Part shown: positions 8,706 through 17,622 of the stretch, one piece after another | How positions within the stretch are numbered: the stretch's first letter is position 1 | How the letters are laid out: every line of letters begins with the position of its first letter | DNA from: Chara braunii | Lineage: Eukaryota; Streptophyta; Charophyceae; Charales; Characeae | Direction: 5' to 3' | DNA length: 22,270 bases | NCBI GenBank assembly: GCA_003427395.1 | Contig: BFEA01000284.1 | Span: 696,593-718,862, forward strand | Position numbers and translations under genes: made by a program | Notes under the pieces: model-generated | What the model was told of the DNA's origin: nothing | The model's database searches: none | What the model saw: the letters and a program-made list of their open reading frames with translations, nothing else

Positions 8706-8903
8706 CATATACCAGAGGCAGCGCCACATCAGCAAACCACATAGACCATAGGCAGCGCCACATATACCAGAGGCAGCGTCACGTCAGCATGCCACGTAGG
8801 CCATTGGCAATGCCACATATACCAGAGGCAGCGCCATGTCAGCATGCCACATAGACCATAGGCAGCGCCACATATACCAGAGGCAGCACCACGTCAGCAT
8901 GTC
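8706..8903. repeat. 55-bp tandem array in 3' LTR of element B
   Basis: Units begin CATATACCAGAGGCAGC at 8706, 8761, 8816 and 8871, exactly 55 bases apart; the fourth is incomplete. Each contains GCCACRTCAGCA- and GGCAGCGCCA-type words. Shorter degenerate copies extend left to about 8640. Confidence 0.9.
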
Positions 8904-9276
8904 TGGCGTACAATGTCAGTGTGCTGCCTCTCCCTCGTGTTGTCGTCCGCAGCTCTGATGCACAGCCAACGTCTAGCCAGCGTCGCGCTAGCATAATGCC
9001 AGCGTCAAGTCAAAGTCAAGCCAGCATTGAACCAGCATAGCAAGACTGAATGTTGACCACCTCGAGGTCAAACTTTAAGTAGTGTTTGGTGAGGCTCTCT
9101 GGCCTCGAGTCTCCTCCCCTCAGTCGTCCAGATTGAGTCACAGTCGAAGGCCTGGATTGTACAGTTGCAGAATTCCCCCTTGGACTTGATGTTGTTTGGG
9201 TACCTGCATACAAACAAGTGTGTGTGCTTGACTGGTGGCCTGGACTGGGTACCTTTGGACTTCGACTGTTGGGGTC

Positions 9277-9304
9277 GCGACAGTTGACAAAAGTCAACTG
9301 TGGC
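9277..9304. repeat. Hairpin-forming inverted repeat in LTR of element B
   Basis: Two 12-base arms around AAAA; ACAGTTGAC pairs fully with GTCAACTGT, and one mismatch lies nearer the base of the stem. The equivalent in the other LTR (15403-15429) also folds. The arms contain TTGAC. Confidence 0.65.
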
Positions 9305-9416
9305 GCGCCCAGGCCCTGAATCCCTGTGTGGGGTCCCTTACCTCGTCTTAGGCCTGGCTGAGGGTGGCCAGGTCGGCCCTCAGATTTCTACGAGACATAT
9401 GGCATGGGTTATTGCA

Positions 9417-9432
9417 TTCCTGCCGTCCCAGT
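9417..9432 (-). other. Polypurine tract of element B
   Basis: On the - strand the bases before the 3' LTR read ACTGGGACGGCAGGAA followed by LTR TGCAAT. The GGACGGCAGGA core is shared with element A. Confidence 0.65.
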
Positions 9433-9465
9433 TTTCGAGTTCCATCGCAGAAAATACAACAATTT

Positions 9466-10741
9466 CTATCCTAACCCACGTTCATATGCAACAACAATGT
9501 CAGGAGCACTGGTTAAAAGTTCTTTCCTACTAAGCCATCTAGCTTCAGATGGAGGTTGGGATTTGAACTTTACCTTGTACTGCTTCTGAGGTCGTCCTCT
9601 GCCACCTGTAGAAAAATAGGCATGTTCCAATATCTTCTCAACTTCGTAGTTCCCATTCATAGATGGTGGAGACATGGATGGCCTATTAGGAAAGTTGTCA
9701 CTTTCTACATAAGGTAGCAGTTTAGACGCATGAAAGACAGGGTACGTCCTTAGGTGCGGAGGTATGTCAATACGATAGGATGGACCGTCTGCGTCTCCAA
9801 TCACCTTTAGAACTTCCCAGGGGCCAAAGTAGGCAGGTAGCAGTTTCTGAGACACATTTTCTTCTAAGGAGAACTTGTTAGACTTGACCCTAACAAAATC
9901 CCCTTATTGAAATTGTGAAGGTCGACGATGTTTGTTAGCCTTCTCAATCATGTGTAATTGGGCCTTTTGTATGTTTTCCTTTACTTTCTTGATGTCTTCT
10001 TCATACAGAACTGCAAACTCACGCGTACCTGGGGGTAGCCTCTAAATCTGGTCTCTGGTCAGCGCATCGATGGGACGCCTAGACTTCCAACCCTTATGTA
10101 GTGAGTTAGGAGTTCTTCCTGTGACAGTATGGATACTGTTATTGTAAGCACTAGCAATTTTGGGCAAGTTCTCATCCCAATCTATTTGATCAGGTCGGAC
10201 ATATATTCGCAAAAGTTGTTGGCATAGACGGTTCATTTGCTTAGTTTGACCATTCGTTTCAGGATGTCTGCCTGATAACATGGTCAACCTGGTCCCATAG
10301 ACTTCCATCAACTTCTGCCATTGCAGAGTAGCGAACCGAACATCCCTATCAGAGACAATAGTTTTGGGAAATCCATACTCTGAAACCCATCGCATCTGAA
10401 ACTTTTGAATAACAAGTTCGGTTCTAGCTTCAGCAGGCAAAGGAATGAACATAGCATATTTTGAGAATCTATCCACGATGACCATCACCTGACTGTTGTC
10501 ATTCCGACTCTTCGTGAGACTCATAAAGTCAATGGAGATAGACTCACCTGACTCACTTGGAATAGGCAGCGGTCTCAGTAGTCACATTGGATTCTCATGT
10601 GAGGGTTTGTTCCTTTGACAGACAAGACAAGTCCGCACATACGTTAGTACATCTTCCTTCATTCCTTTCAACTCGAAACGTTCTCTTACATCGGCATATG
10701 TCTTCTTGAAACCGAAGTGACCTTCCGCATCATGGCATTCC
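9466..10741 (-). pseudogene. pol: Element B integrase, with stops
   Basis: One reading frame runs from about 10741 down to 9466 with in-frame stops at 10584-10582, 10044-10042 and 9906-9904. The H-D-A-E-G-H zinc motif is legible just after the frameshift from RNase H, then the integrase core ([18 protein letters not shown]). The third catalytic residue is changed: N-G-Q-T-K where element A has N-G-Q-T-E. The C-terminus (below 9855) holds the GPY/F-like L-L-P-A-Y-F-G-P-W and a chromodomain-like tail (Q-Y-K-V-K-F, R-W, A-P-D-I-V-V-A-Y-E). The stops and the Glu-to-Lys change make an active enzyme impossible. Confidence 0.88.
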
Positions 10742-11546
10742 CAATAATCAAACTCTTAATTGGTTCTAGGTGAGGAATACACAATCGTTCTTCGGTTTTA
10801 TCTAGCAAGAAGAGTAAGCCATCGGTCATTAGATATTTTGGAAATAATTCAGGGTTCTTTCTTAGAGTTCTGATGATAGGACTCCAAATAGGATCATTTC
10901 CATAACCCTCGCGGAGCTGGTCTTTCAAGTCATTTCCAATATCGAGATAAGAGACAATAGTTCCAAAGAAATCTGCACGCCTGGACAAAGCATCCGCAAC
11001 CATGTTAGATTTACCTTTGATGGTTTTCACCTCAAAGTCAAATGTATCTAGGAATGCGGACCACCTTACCAACTTGTCAGAGCGTCTAGGCTGAGTCTTG
11101 ATCCACTTCAATGTAGAGTGGTCAGAGTAGACACTGAAATGCCTTCCTAACAAGTAGTGTTTCCAGGTATCTAGTGCAACTACTAAGGCATACAATTCCC
11201 TTTCATACGTCGAGTTGGCTACTTTTTCTGACGGAAGTTTTCTTGACATAAATTCAACAGGTCTATATCCTTTACCGTCATCCTGTTGTAGCACAGCCCA
11301 GATCCCATACTGACTGGCGTTAGTCGTGACAATGAAAGGAAGATAAGGGTCAACAATCTTTAGGACAGGGTAGTGAGTCAAAGTATGTTTTAACTTCCTA
11401 AACGATGACTCACAATCTTTGTCCCACAACCAAGGTTTTTCCTTTTTCAATAATCTTTTCATACGAGCAGCTATCAGGGAAAAGTTTCTGACGAACTTCC
11501 TGTAGTAGCTAGCAAGTCCTAAGAAAAATCTTAATTCACTTACAAT
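10742..11546 (-). pseudogene. pol: Element B RNase H
   Basis: In the same frame as the RT segment upstream, separated by TAG at 11549-11547. It begins with the RT connection (L-G-L-A-S-Y-Y-R-K-F), then RNase H with V-T-T-N-A-S where element A has [21 protein letters not shown] and V-A-D-A-L-S-R. The first catalytic Asp is therefore Asn. The frame is lost near 10741, at the G-E-C-H of the integrase zinc motif, by an apparent one-base loss; the open frame then runs out of register to 10686. Confidence 0.85.
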
Positions 11547-11993
11547 CTAGGGTTGTGGCCAATCTCTGATTGCTGTAATCTTCTTTTCTTTATGCTTTAG
11601 TCCTTCTTCGTTTACTATATGCCCTAGGTACAAAACTTCAGGCTTAGCAAACTCAGACTTCTTCGGATTCAATTTGAAGTTGCCCTCGCGCAACTTCTGC
11701 AAGACCATTCGCAAGTGTTTTTCATGATCTTCTAGTGCTTTGCTATACACTAGAATATCGTCGAGATAGACTATTACGAATTGGTCAAGCCACTTACGAG
11801 ATAACTCATTCATTGACCTTTGGAAGGTCGCAGGTGCATTGGTCAGACCGAAAGGCATAACCACGAACTCGTAGTGTCCATACCTAGTTCGGAAAGTTGT
11901 CTTGTGTTGATCCTCAGGTGCCACCTCTATCTGGTGATACCCTGACTTGAGATCAATCTTACTAAAATATCTACATCCCTGCAACTGATCCAA
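11547..11993 (-). pseudogene. pol: Element B reverse transcriptase palm domain
   Basis: A 148-residue open segment with K-I-D-L-K-S-G-Y-H-Q-I, M-P-F-G-L-T-N-A-P and an intact catalytic Y-L-D-D at 11768-11757, then L-G-H-I-V. It is very close to element A's RT. Coding continues upstream of 11993 in the same frame as L-P-R-I-D-D-L-L-D. It is cut from the fingers by a frame change near 12055 and from RNase H by a TAG at 11549-11547. Confidence 0.88.
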
Positions 11994-12043
11994 CAGATCG
12001 TCAATGCGCGGAAGAGGTTCCGCGTTTTTAACAATGACGGAAT

Positions 12044-12660
12044 TCAGTCCGCGATAATCAATACATAAGCGAATTCATCTTCCTTTTTAGGCACGAATAA
12101 GACATGTGCACCATAAGGAGATGAGCCAGGGCGAATCCATCCTTTATCAGTAAGTTCCTGCAGCTGCTTTCGCAGTTCCTCAAATTTCCTAGGAGACATT
12201 CGGTAAATGGGACCCTTGAGAATCTTGCTTCCGGGAACGATCTCAATCGTGTGCTTGATAGCACGCTCAGTGATTCCCGTCGGCTCAGTCTGCAAGTCCT
12301 TATACTCGTCAAGAAGTTTTTCAATAGAAGGTGTGTAGGATGAAGAACACTCATCTACTTGTTTAACAAGCACCATCATCACCTCCTGATCTAACTTCTT
12401 CTTAGCAACCATCGATCGAAAAGTTGGATAACTCATAGAACAGAAAGATAGAGTAAAGTCAGTGCCAGATTTATGGTATAACTTTATCGCACGTAATTCG
12501 GACTTCTCGTCCTTGAGTTTGACAATTTTATCTTTGAACTTAACTTCTGGGTCGGCTTCCTCATGCCAATCCATACCCAGAATTAAGTCAAAGGGTAAAT
12601 TCTTACCTCGTGTAGAATCTTTTTACCTTCCTTGGTCCTGAAGTAACACTTAACACGATA
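12044..12660 (-). pseudogene. pol: Element B protease C-terminal remnant and RT N-terminus
   Basis: Open from 12574 to 12044. It starts M-D-W-H, the end of the retropepsin L-G-M-D-W motif, then the spacer and RT fingers with Y-R-M-S-P, K-G-W-I-R-P-G-S-S-P-Y-G-A and V-P-K-K. Upstream to about 12660 another frame gives a protease flap-like segment (Y-R-V-K-C-Y-F-R-T-K-E-G-K-K). No D-S-G or D-T-G active site is found upstream. The RT start is broken at I-D-Y-R-G-L-N near 12055. Confidence 0.8.
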
Positions 12661-13613
12661 CGTGAACGACAATTGCATTTTCACCTTTTCTTTCTTCTTT
12701 GTTTTTTTCGCTTCCTTAACCTGTTCTTCTTTCTTAGCCGGTTCTTCTTTCTTGTCTACTGGTTCTTCTCTCTTTCCTGTCGGTTCCTCGGACTCCTTCT
12801 TCGAGGGTCCGGGTTTGTCCTCCTACCCCATTGCATCTTTCATGAGTTTCTCCTGGGGTGGTTTCTTTTCTACTTCCCCCTTCTTCTCCTCCTCAAAACT
12901 CACCTTGTCCTTTCCTTTCATCATTCTCATCATGGTCTCCAATGAGACAGTGTTAGAGTCTATCTTTCTTTCAAGATGAACAAGGTAAGCCATGATAGAT
13001 TGCAGTACGGACGACAGGTCAGTCTCAACTTCCTTGAAGTGAAACCGCTCCCTCATTTTTCCAGCATCTTTTCTTGCTGTTCTCTCTCTTCTTTCTTTCT
13101 TCTGAATTTTTCAATTTTTCTTCTTTCTTCTCTCAAAGTATTCTCTAACTGTCTGACATTTTCTTCCATTAGTTCCACAAACAGTTGTGGTTCCACTTTC
13201 TTTTCCTCTCTTTTCTTCTTGCTTTCCTTTCCGGCTCAATTCTTCCAACTGCTCGGCGACATACCGATCAAGAGCCATACGCCCTTGTCGAATGAGTTCC
13301 TCGACTCCCCGCCGGTTTCCAGCATCTGAACATTAGTTTTTGCGGCCTCAAGTTCACCCTCTGCTGCTCGCAGTGCTCGCAGGTTGAACTGTCCGTGAAC
13401 ATACTGTTCAGCTGCTGGTCCGACACCATGTATTTCACCAAGGAGCTGGTGAAGGAGGCCGATCAAAGTCTCCCTCCTTGCATCAATTTGTCCACGCGTC
13501 TTGAGATCCCCTACTTCTTCATCAGCATATACCATTAGAGGGATAGGAAAGAAGAAAAGTGGAATGAACCGTGTCAGGATGGAAGCACGCAGACATTTCC
13601 AGAGAGAGTTCAT
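12661..13613 (-). pseudogene. gag: Element B gag remnant fused to protease
   Basis: Two open pieces, 13613-13236 and 13056-12823, are in different frames, with Lys/Glu-rich coiled-coil-like sequence between them at about 13235-13060. Below 12823 a stop is followed by repeated Lys-Lys-Glu-Glu-Pro-type linker running straight into the protease flap. I see no capsid-like domain, no Gly/Arg-rich region and no CCHC knuckle. The ATG at 13613 is the first in frame; the true start is uncertain. It looks like a gag N-terminus whose central part was deleted, giving a non-autonomous element. It might instead be a divergent gag type. Confidence 0.6.
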
Positions 13614-14385
13614 TTTGCCCGCGTGTATTTACTGCACAATAAATAAAATTAAAAGACGGAAATAAATTTCGTAGTACACGCGTCTTCTACAACAACTTGC
13701 AGCAAGAAACTATCAGAAGAAACAAGTGTCCAAATCCTTCCTGAGTTCTAACTTTGCTGTCTATTCTTTGTGATGACACTCTACAACTACAGGTACCGCA
13801 GCCACGACCAGTGTGATCAAGACAACAGCACAAGAGTAAGTATGCACAACATCCACAGACAACCAACAGGTGAGTATAACCACAACATAACACAATCAAT
13901 GGTTAGTTCTCTTCTCAATCATATGCAGCAGCAATCCAGCTCAAGTGCACATTCACACTACAAACAGCCCTTACGCATGCCACGTGTCACCCCTGGCCTG
14001 CCAACTCAGCAACTCAAAGAGTTTGCCACGTCAGCAATCAAGGACCCGACCCACGTCACAACGCAGGTCTGTCTTCCACCAATATACCAAGTCAGCACAT
14101 CACTAGCAAACAATAACAGGTACATGCCACGTCAGACCATGCCCTGCCTGCCACCTAGCAATGTGCCACATCAACGGTACCAGCGCCACGTCAGCCTGTT
14201 GCCAACGCAGCCTTGTCATCATCTTCAAGGGACGGTTGCTCGCAAGTGCACAATTACCATGTCTAGACTTGCGGTATGACCGCGCGCATTAATAAACGCG
14301 TTTCATATTGCACATACGGCACCTCCCACTTACTTGGGTGCCACGTCAACACCTGACAACTGACAGCAGATCGCGATGAAGAGTT
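13614..14385 (-). other. Element B untranslated leader
   Basis: No convincing gene on either strand. The part at 13975-14345 is rich in CCACGT-, CCACGTCA- and CCACATCA-type words, the same family as in the LTR array and the minisatellite at 15806. A forward open frame at 13770-14279 is antisense to the element and has no recognisable domain. Confidence 0.65.
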
Positions 14386-14397
14386 GCTCTGATGCCA
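14386..14397 (-). other. Primer-binding site of element B
   Basis: On the - strand TGGCATCAGAGC, three bases after the 5' LTR end ATTGCA. It differs at one base from element A's TGGTATCAGAGC, so it is an initiator tRNA-Met site with one mismatch. Confidence 0.88.
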
Positions 14398-14886
14398 AAT
14401 TGCAATGAACCCATATCGTGAAGACAGTTATCAACAATGCAAATCCAGATGAATGTCAACAGCTGATGATTACTAATAATCAAGATCATGTCCAGACAGA
14501 ATGAGACGAGATAATCATACACAGACGAAGTAGAGAGGAGGGAGATTAGACAAAGGAGAGAAAATAAATACAATGCCCACTCCTGCTTCGGGCTCCCTCC
14601 TCCAACACCATTTCAATAATCAACAGTCTGAACGAGTATATGAAGTAACTTCAATGTGCCACGTGGCACGTCTAATTAGTCCCTCATCAACACTGGAGCA
14701 ATGTCAATATGAAGACAACCAGGTACGTATTCACGATCTCTCCACAGTCCTGATCTTCCTCTTCCTCGCAACCAATCACCTCATGTAGACAGCGTGGACA
14801 ATGCCACGTCATAAATAAGACAGGTGGCGATGCCACATCATCAATGAAGACCAATAGCAGCGCCACATAGACTAGAAGCAGCGCCA

Positions 14887-15030
14887 CATATACTAGAGGC
14901 AGCGCCACATCAGCAAACCACGTAGACCATAGGCAGCGCCACATATACCAGAGGCAGCGCCACGTCAGCATGCCACGTAGACCATAGGCAACGCCTCATA
15001 TACCAGAGGCAGCGCCTCGTCAGCATGCTT
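14887..15030. repeat. 55-bp tandem array in 5' LTR of element B
   Basis: Units begin at 14887, 14942 and 14997, exactly 55 bases apart; the last is partial. That is one unit fewer than in the other LTR. Confidence 0.88.
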
Positions 15031-15402
15031 GGCGTACAATGCTAGCGTGCTGCCTCTCCCTCGTGTCGTCGTCCGCAGCTTTGATGCACAACCAGTGTCT
15101 AGCCAGCGTCGCGCTAGCATAATGCCAGCGTCAAGTCAAAGTCAAGCCAGCGTTGAACCAGCATAGCAAGACTGAATGCTGACCACCTCGAGGTCAAACT
15201 TTAAGTAGTGTTTGACGAGGCTCTCTGGCCTCGAGTCTCCTCCCCTCAGTCGTCCAGATTGAGTCACAACCGAAGGCCTGGATTGTACAGTTGTAGAATT
15301 CCCCCTTGGACTTGATGTTGTCTGGGTACCTGCATACAAACAAGTGTGTGTGCTTGACCGGTGGCCTGGACTAGGTACCTCTGGACTTTGACTGTTGGGG
15401 TC

Positions 15403-15429
15403 GCCACAGTTGATAAAGTCAATTGTGGC
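15403..15429. repeat. Hairpin-forming inverted repeat (second LTR copy)
   Basis: GCCACAGTTGA pairs with TCAATTGTGGC around a 5-base loop: eleven pairs, one of them G-T. It corresponds to 9277-9304. Confidence 0.6.
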
Positions 15430-15541
15430 GCGCCCAGACCCTGAATCCCTGTGTGGGGTCCCTTACCTCGTTTTTGGCCTAGCTGAGGACGGCCAGGTCG
15501 GCCCTCAGATTTCTACGAGACATATGGCATGGGTTATTGCA

Positions 15542-15805
15542 ATATTTTTTTAATTTCCGGAATTCGTTTTTCAAGATTTGAAAACGGTACGGGAAATCCC
15601 TCTTGCAGTTATCATTTTCCAAATTGCGTGTACTCTCATCTAAGTAATTCCAAATATTTTTTGTATTTTATTTTCGGAATTCTTTTATCGGATAATCATT
15701 TGCAGTCTGAAAGTTTGAAATTTTTTCCTCATTAGTAATTTCGCACTTCAGGGGGAATTGGGAGGCCTACTGAACTTGCAAACGAGTATTTTTTTTCTTT
15801 CTCTC
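15542..15805 (+). other. AT-rich stretch without gene
   Basis: Long T and A runs, with GGAATTC words near 15558 and 15675. It is unlike the rest of the window. It holds the right flank of element B, so its first bases (ATATT) would be one copy of B's target-site duplication. I see no gene or promoter with confidence. It may be the leader of element C or older host sequence. Confidence 0.5.
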
Positions 15806-15948
15806 GCCACATCAGCAGGCCACGTCAGCAGGCCACGTCAACAGGCCACGTCAGCAGGCCACGTCAGCAGACCACATCAGCAGGTCACATCAGCAGGCCA
15901 CGTCGGCAGACCACGTCAGCAGGCCATGTCAGCAGGACACATCAGCCG
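15806..15948 (+). repeat. 13-bp minisatellite, 11 units of GCCACGTCAGCAG
   Basis: Eleven head-to-tail 13-mers with a few substitutions (CACATC, CACGTCGG, CATGTC variants). Degenerate copies continue to about 16015. The reverse complement of the unit contains TGACGTGGC, an ACGT-core bZIP-type site. An open frame that reads through the array is a by-product of the repeat. Confidence 0.93.
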
Positions 15949-16025
15949 ACAGTCGCGCCATGTAAGCAGGCGAGCAGTGCCACGTCAGCAGCAGGGAGTG
16001 CCATGTCAGCAGTCCAGCCTGGTCA

Positions 16026-17566
16026 ATGCTCACACGCTTACAAACAGCTGGCAGAGATCAGAAGTCCGAGGAAACGGCCGAGGCCTATCAGGCCTGGATG
16101 CTGGCTTTGATTACCGAAGCCAAGAAACGGGCGGATGAGGTAGCAGCCGCAGAGAAAAAGAAGGCAGAGGACGCTGAGAAGGCACGTCTGTTGGCAATCG
16201 AACTGCAGCGCCAGCAAGACGAGGCAGCAGCAAGGGCTGCCGATGAAGAACGAAATCAACAACGCGAGAAGATATTCAACGGAGAGCGAGCCTTGCTCAC
16301 AATGGCAGCGGACTGGCGGGCCGAGGCCGAGAATGGTAAGATGGAAGAGAGTGAAAGCAAGATATCTCTACTCCTCTCCCGTTTCACGGATCTCCTGGCA
16401 ACGTGCATTGCACAGACATCCACAGCCTCGACGACGCGGTTCAGACGCATAACCAGGCATTTGATCAAGTCAACAGCCGCCTCTAGCAGCTGGAGCAACG
16501 ACCCGTCGCCGCCCCCGATGCCAACTCCTCCAACATCTCCGATCACCTCAATGCATTGGAGATCGGCGTCGGAACCCTCACTGACGACGCCCAGCTACAT
16601 CAAACCGTTATGGAACAACTGGAGCAGTGGATCTATGCTGCCACCGCCACACCGAGTTCGGCACCGCGCGAGACGACTCCAAAGTTCGATGATCAGGAGA
16701 TCTTCTGCGATTCAACGAAGACGGACCCGATTCCATGGTTCCGCAAGTTCGAGCTCAAGTTGCAGCTACACCATGTCTGCGAGGACAAGTATCATGCGTA
16801 CTTATACTCCCGGTCGGGGGGGGTGTGCCAAGCATGGTTGGACAATCTCTTGTCCAGGTACGGGGTGGTAGTTGCCGACTTATACACCAAAATCAGCTTG
16901 GATGATCTAAAGGCGGCATGGCATAAGCGGTTCCAAGTAGAGCCGTCAGAGATCAAGGCAATGGACAAATTGATGACCATCGAACAAGGCACGTTGCCGA
17001 GTGTTGACTGGATTGCCGAGTACCAACGCTTGACATCCGTCCCAGACATTCAGATGGGCTTCAAGGCCGTCAAACACTACTTCATCTCGAGCTCGTGTCC
17101 GGCGTTGGGCAACCTTATGACTCACGTCAAGGACACCCTGACGACAACGGCAGACCTCTTCAACAAGACCGCGCAGATCATTGTCACGAACAAGGAGGCT
17201 AAGAACCTCAACCGTTCGTTTGCCGCAGGCCCGAGCAGAGATCAGTATCGACCGAAAGTGGTCGTGGTCGCGGCGGCAACGCCAACCGACCCTTCTAGCG
17301 AGGCAATGTCTGCCAATGAAGGGGACAGACTCGCAGCCGCCCGGGATGGTGGCCGCTCCGGCAAAGGCTGAGGATGCGGCAAGACGAACACAAACACCAC
17401 ATCTATTCCCGGGCCCGGCACTCCAGCCCCATAATCCCACTACGGTCTCTCCGAACGTGCGTACAAGATACGCACGAGATTCCGCTATTGTCTGTGGTGC
17501 AACAGTGATCTCCACGACACAATGGGCTGCCCGTCGAAAGGCAAGGGCAAGTCGGGAAACTGAGCA
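16026..17566 (+). pseudogene. gag: Element C gag
   Basis: It begins at an ATG (M-L-T-R-L-Q-T-A-G-R) followed by about 90 residues of Ala/Glu/Lys-rich coiled coil. The frame is lost at about 16400. The next frame carries a capsid-like domain (P-K-F-D-D-Q-E-I-F, P-I-P-W-F-R-K-F-E, A-W-H-K-R-F), with in-frame stops at 16484-16486, 17369-17371 and 17432-17434. Past these, the same frame encodes a perfect zinc knuckle at 17489-17530: C-L-W-C, His, Cys with C-x2-C-x4-H-x4-C spacing. Gag would package element RNA. The damage rules out a functional product. Confidence 0.82.
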
Positions 17567-17622
17567 CCGCCGGGAGTGAATCGACGACACTCTCGACGCC
17601 TTCGGAACCGATCGCTTCGCGG

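Larger units (their letters stand above)
8367..9416 (-). repeat. 3' LTR of element B, truncated at left by element A
   Basis: Aligns with 14548-15541; the partner of 14401-14547 is absent. It ends at ATTGCA (9411-9416). It is 56 bases longer than the matching part of the other LTR because its 55-bp tandem array has one more unit. Small open frames on both strands recur in both LTRs only because the LTRs are copies. No gene seen. Confidence 0.9.
8367..15541 (-). mobile_element. Element B: Ty3/gypsy retrotransposon, minus strand, internally deleted
   Basis: On the - strand: 5' LTR (15541-14401), primer-binding site (14397-14386), leader, gag remnant, protease remnant, RT, RNase H, integrase, polypurine tract, 3' LTR (9416-8367). 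LTR termini are TGCAAT/ATTGCA. The internal part is about 5.0 kb against 6.9 kb in element A; gag capsid, zinc knuckle and protease active site are missing. A hand count over about 255 bases of the LTRs gives about 15 substitutions (near 6 percent), more than in A. Protein sequence is close to A's, so the two are related families. Its left LTR lacks its first 147 bases, best explained by insertion of A. Confidence 0.9.
14401..15541 (-). repeat. 5' LTR of element B, complete (1141 bp)
   Basis: On the + strand it starts TGCAAT (14401) and ends ATTGCA (15541), a perfect 6-bp terminal inverted repeat. It borders the PBS on one side and unrelated AT-rich sequence on the other. Bases 14401-14547 have no partner in the left LTR. 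It contains three 55-bp tandem units, a G-box palindrome and a hairpin. No gene is seen. Confidence 0.92.

Noticed and set aside
13770-14279. 169-residue + strand frame in B's leader
   Set aside because: Antisense to the element, low-complexity Gln/His/Ser, no recognisable domain.
15806-16015. CRISPR-like regular repeats
   Set aside because: Units are head-to-tail 13-mers with no spacers, in a eukaryotic setting.
15758-16138. 126-residue frame with repeated Ser-Ala-Gly-His/Arg-Gln-Gln
   Set aside because: It reads through the 13-bp minisatellite; the repeat produces the pattern in any open frame.
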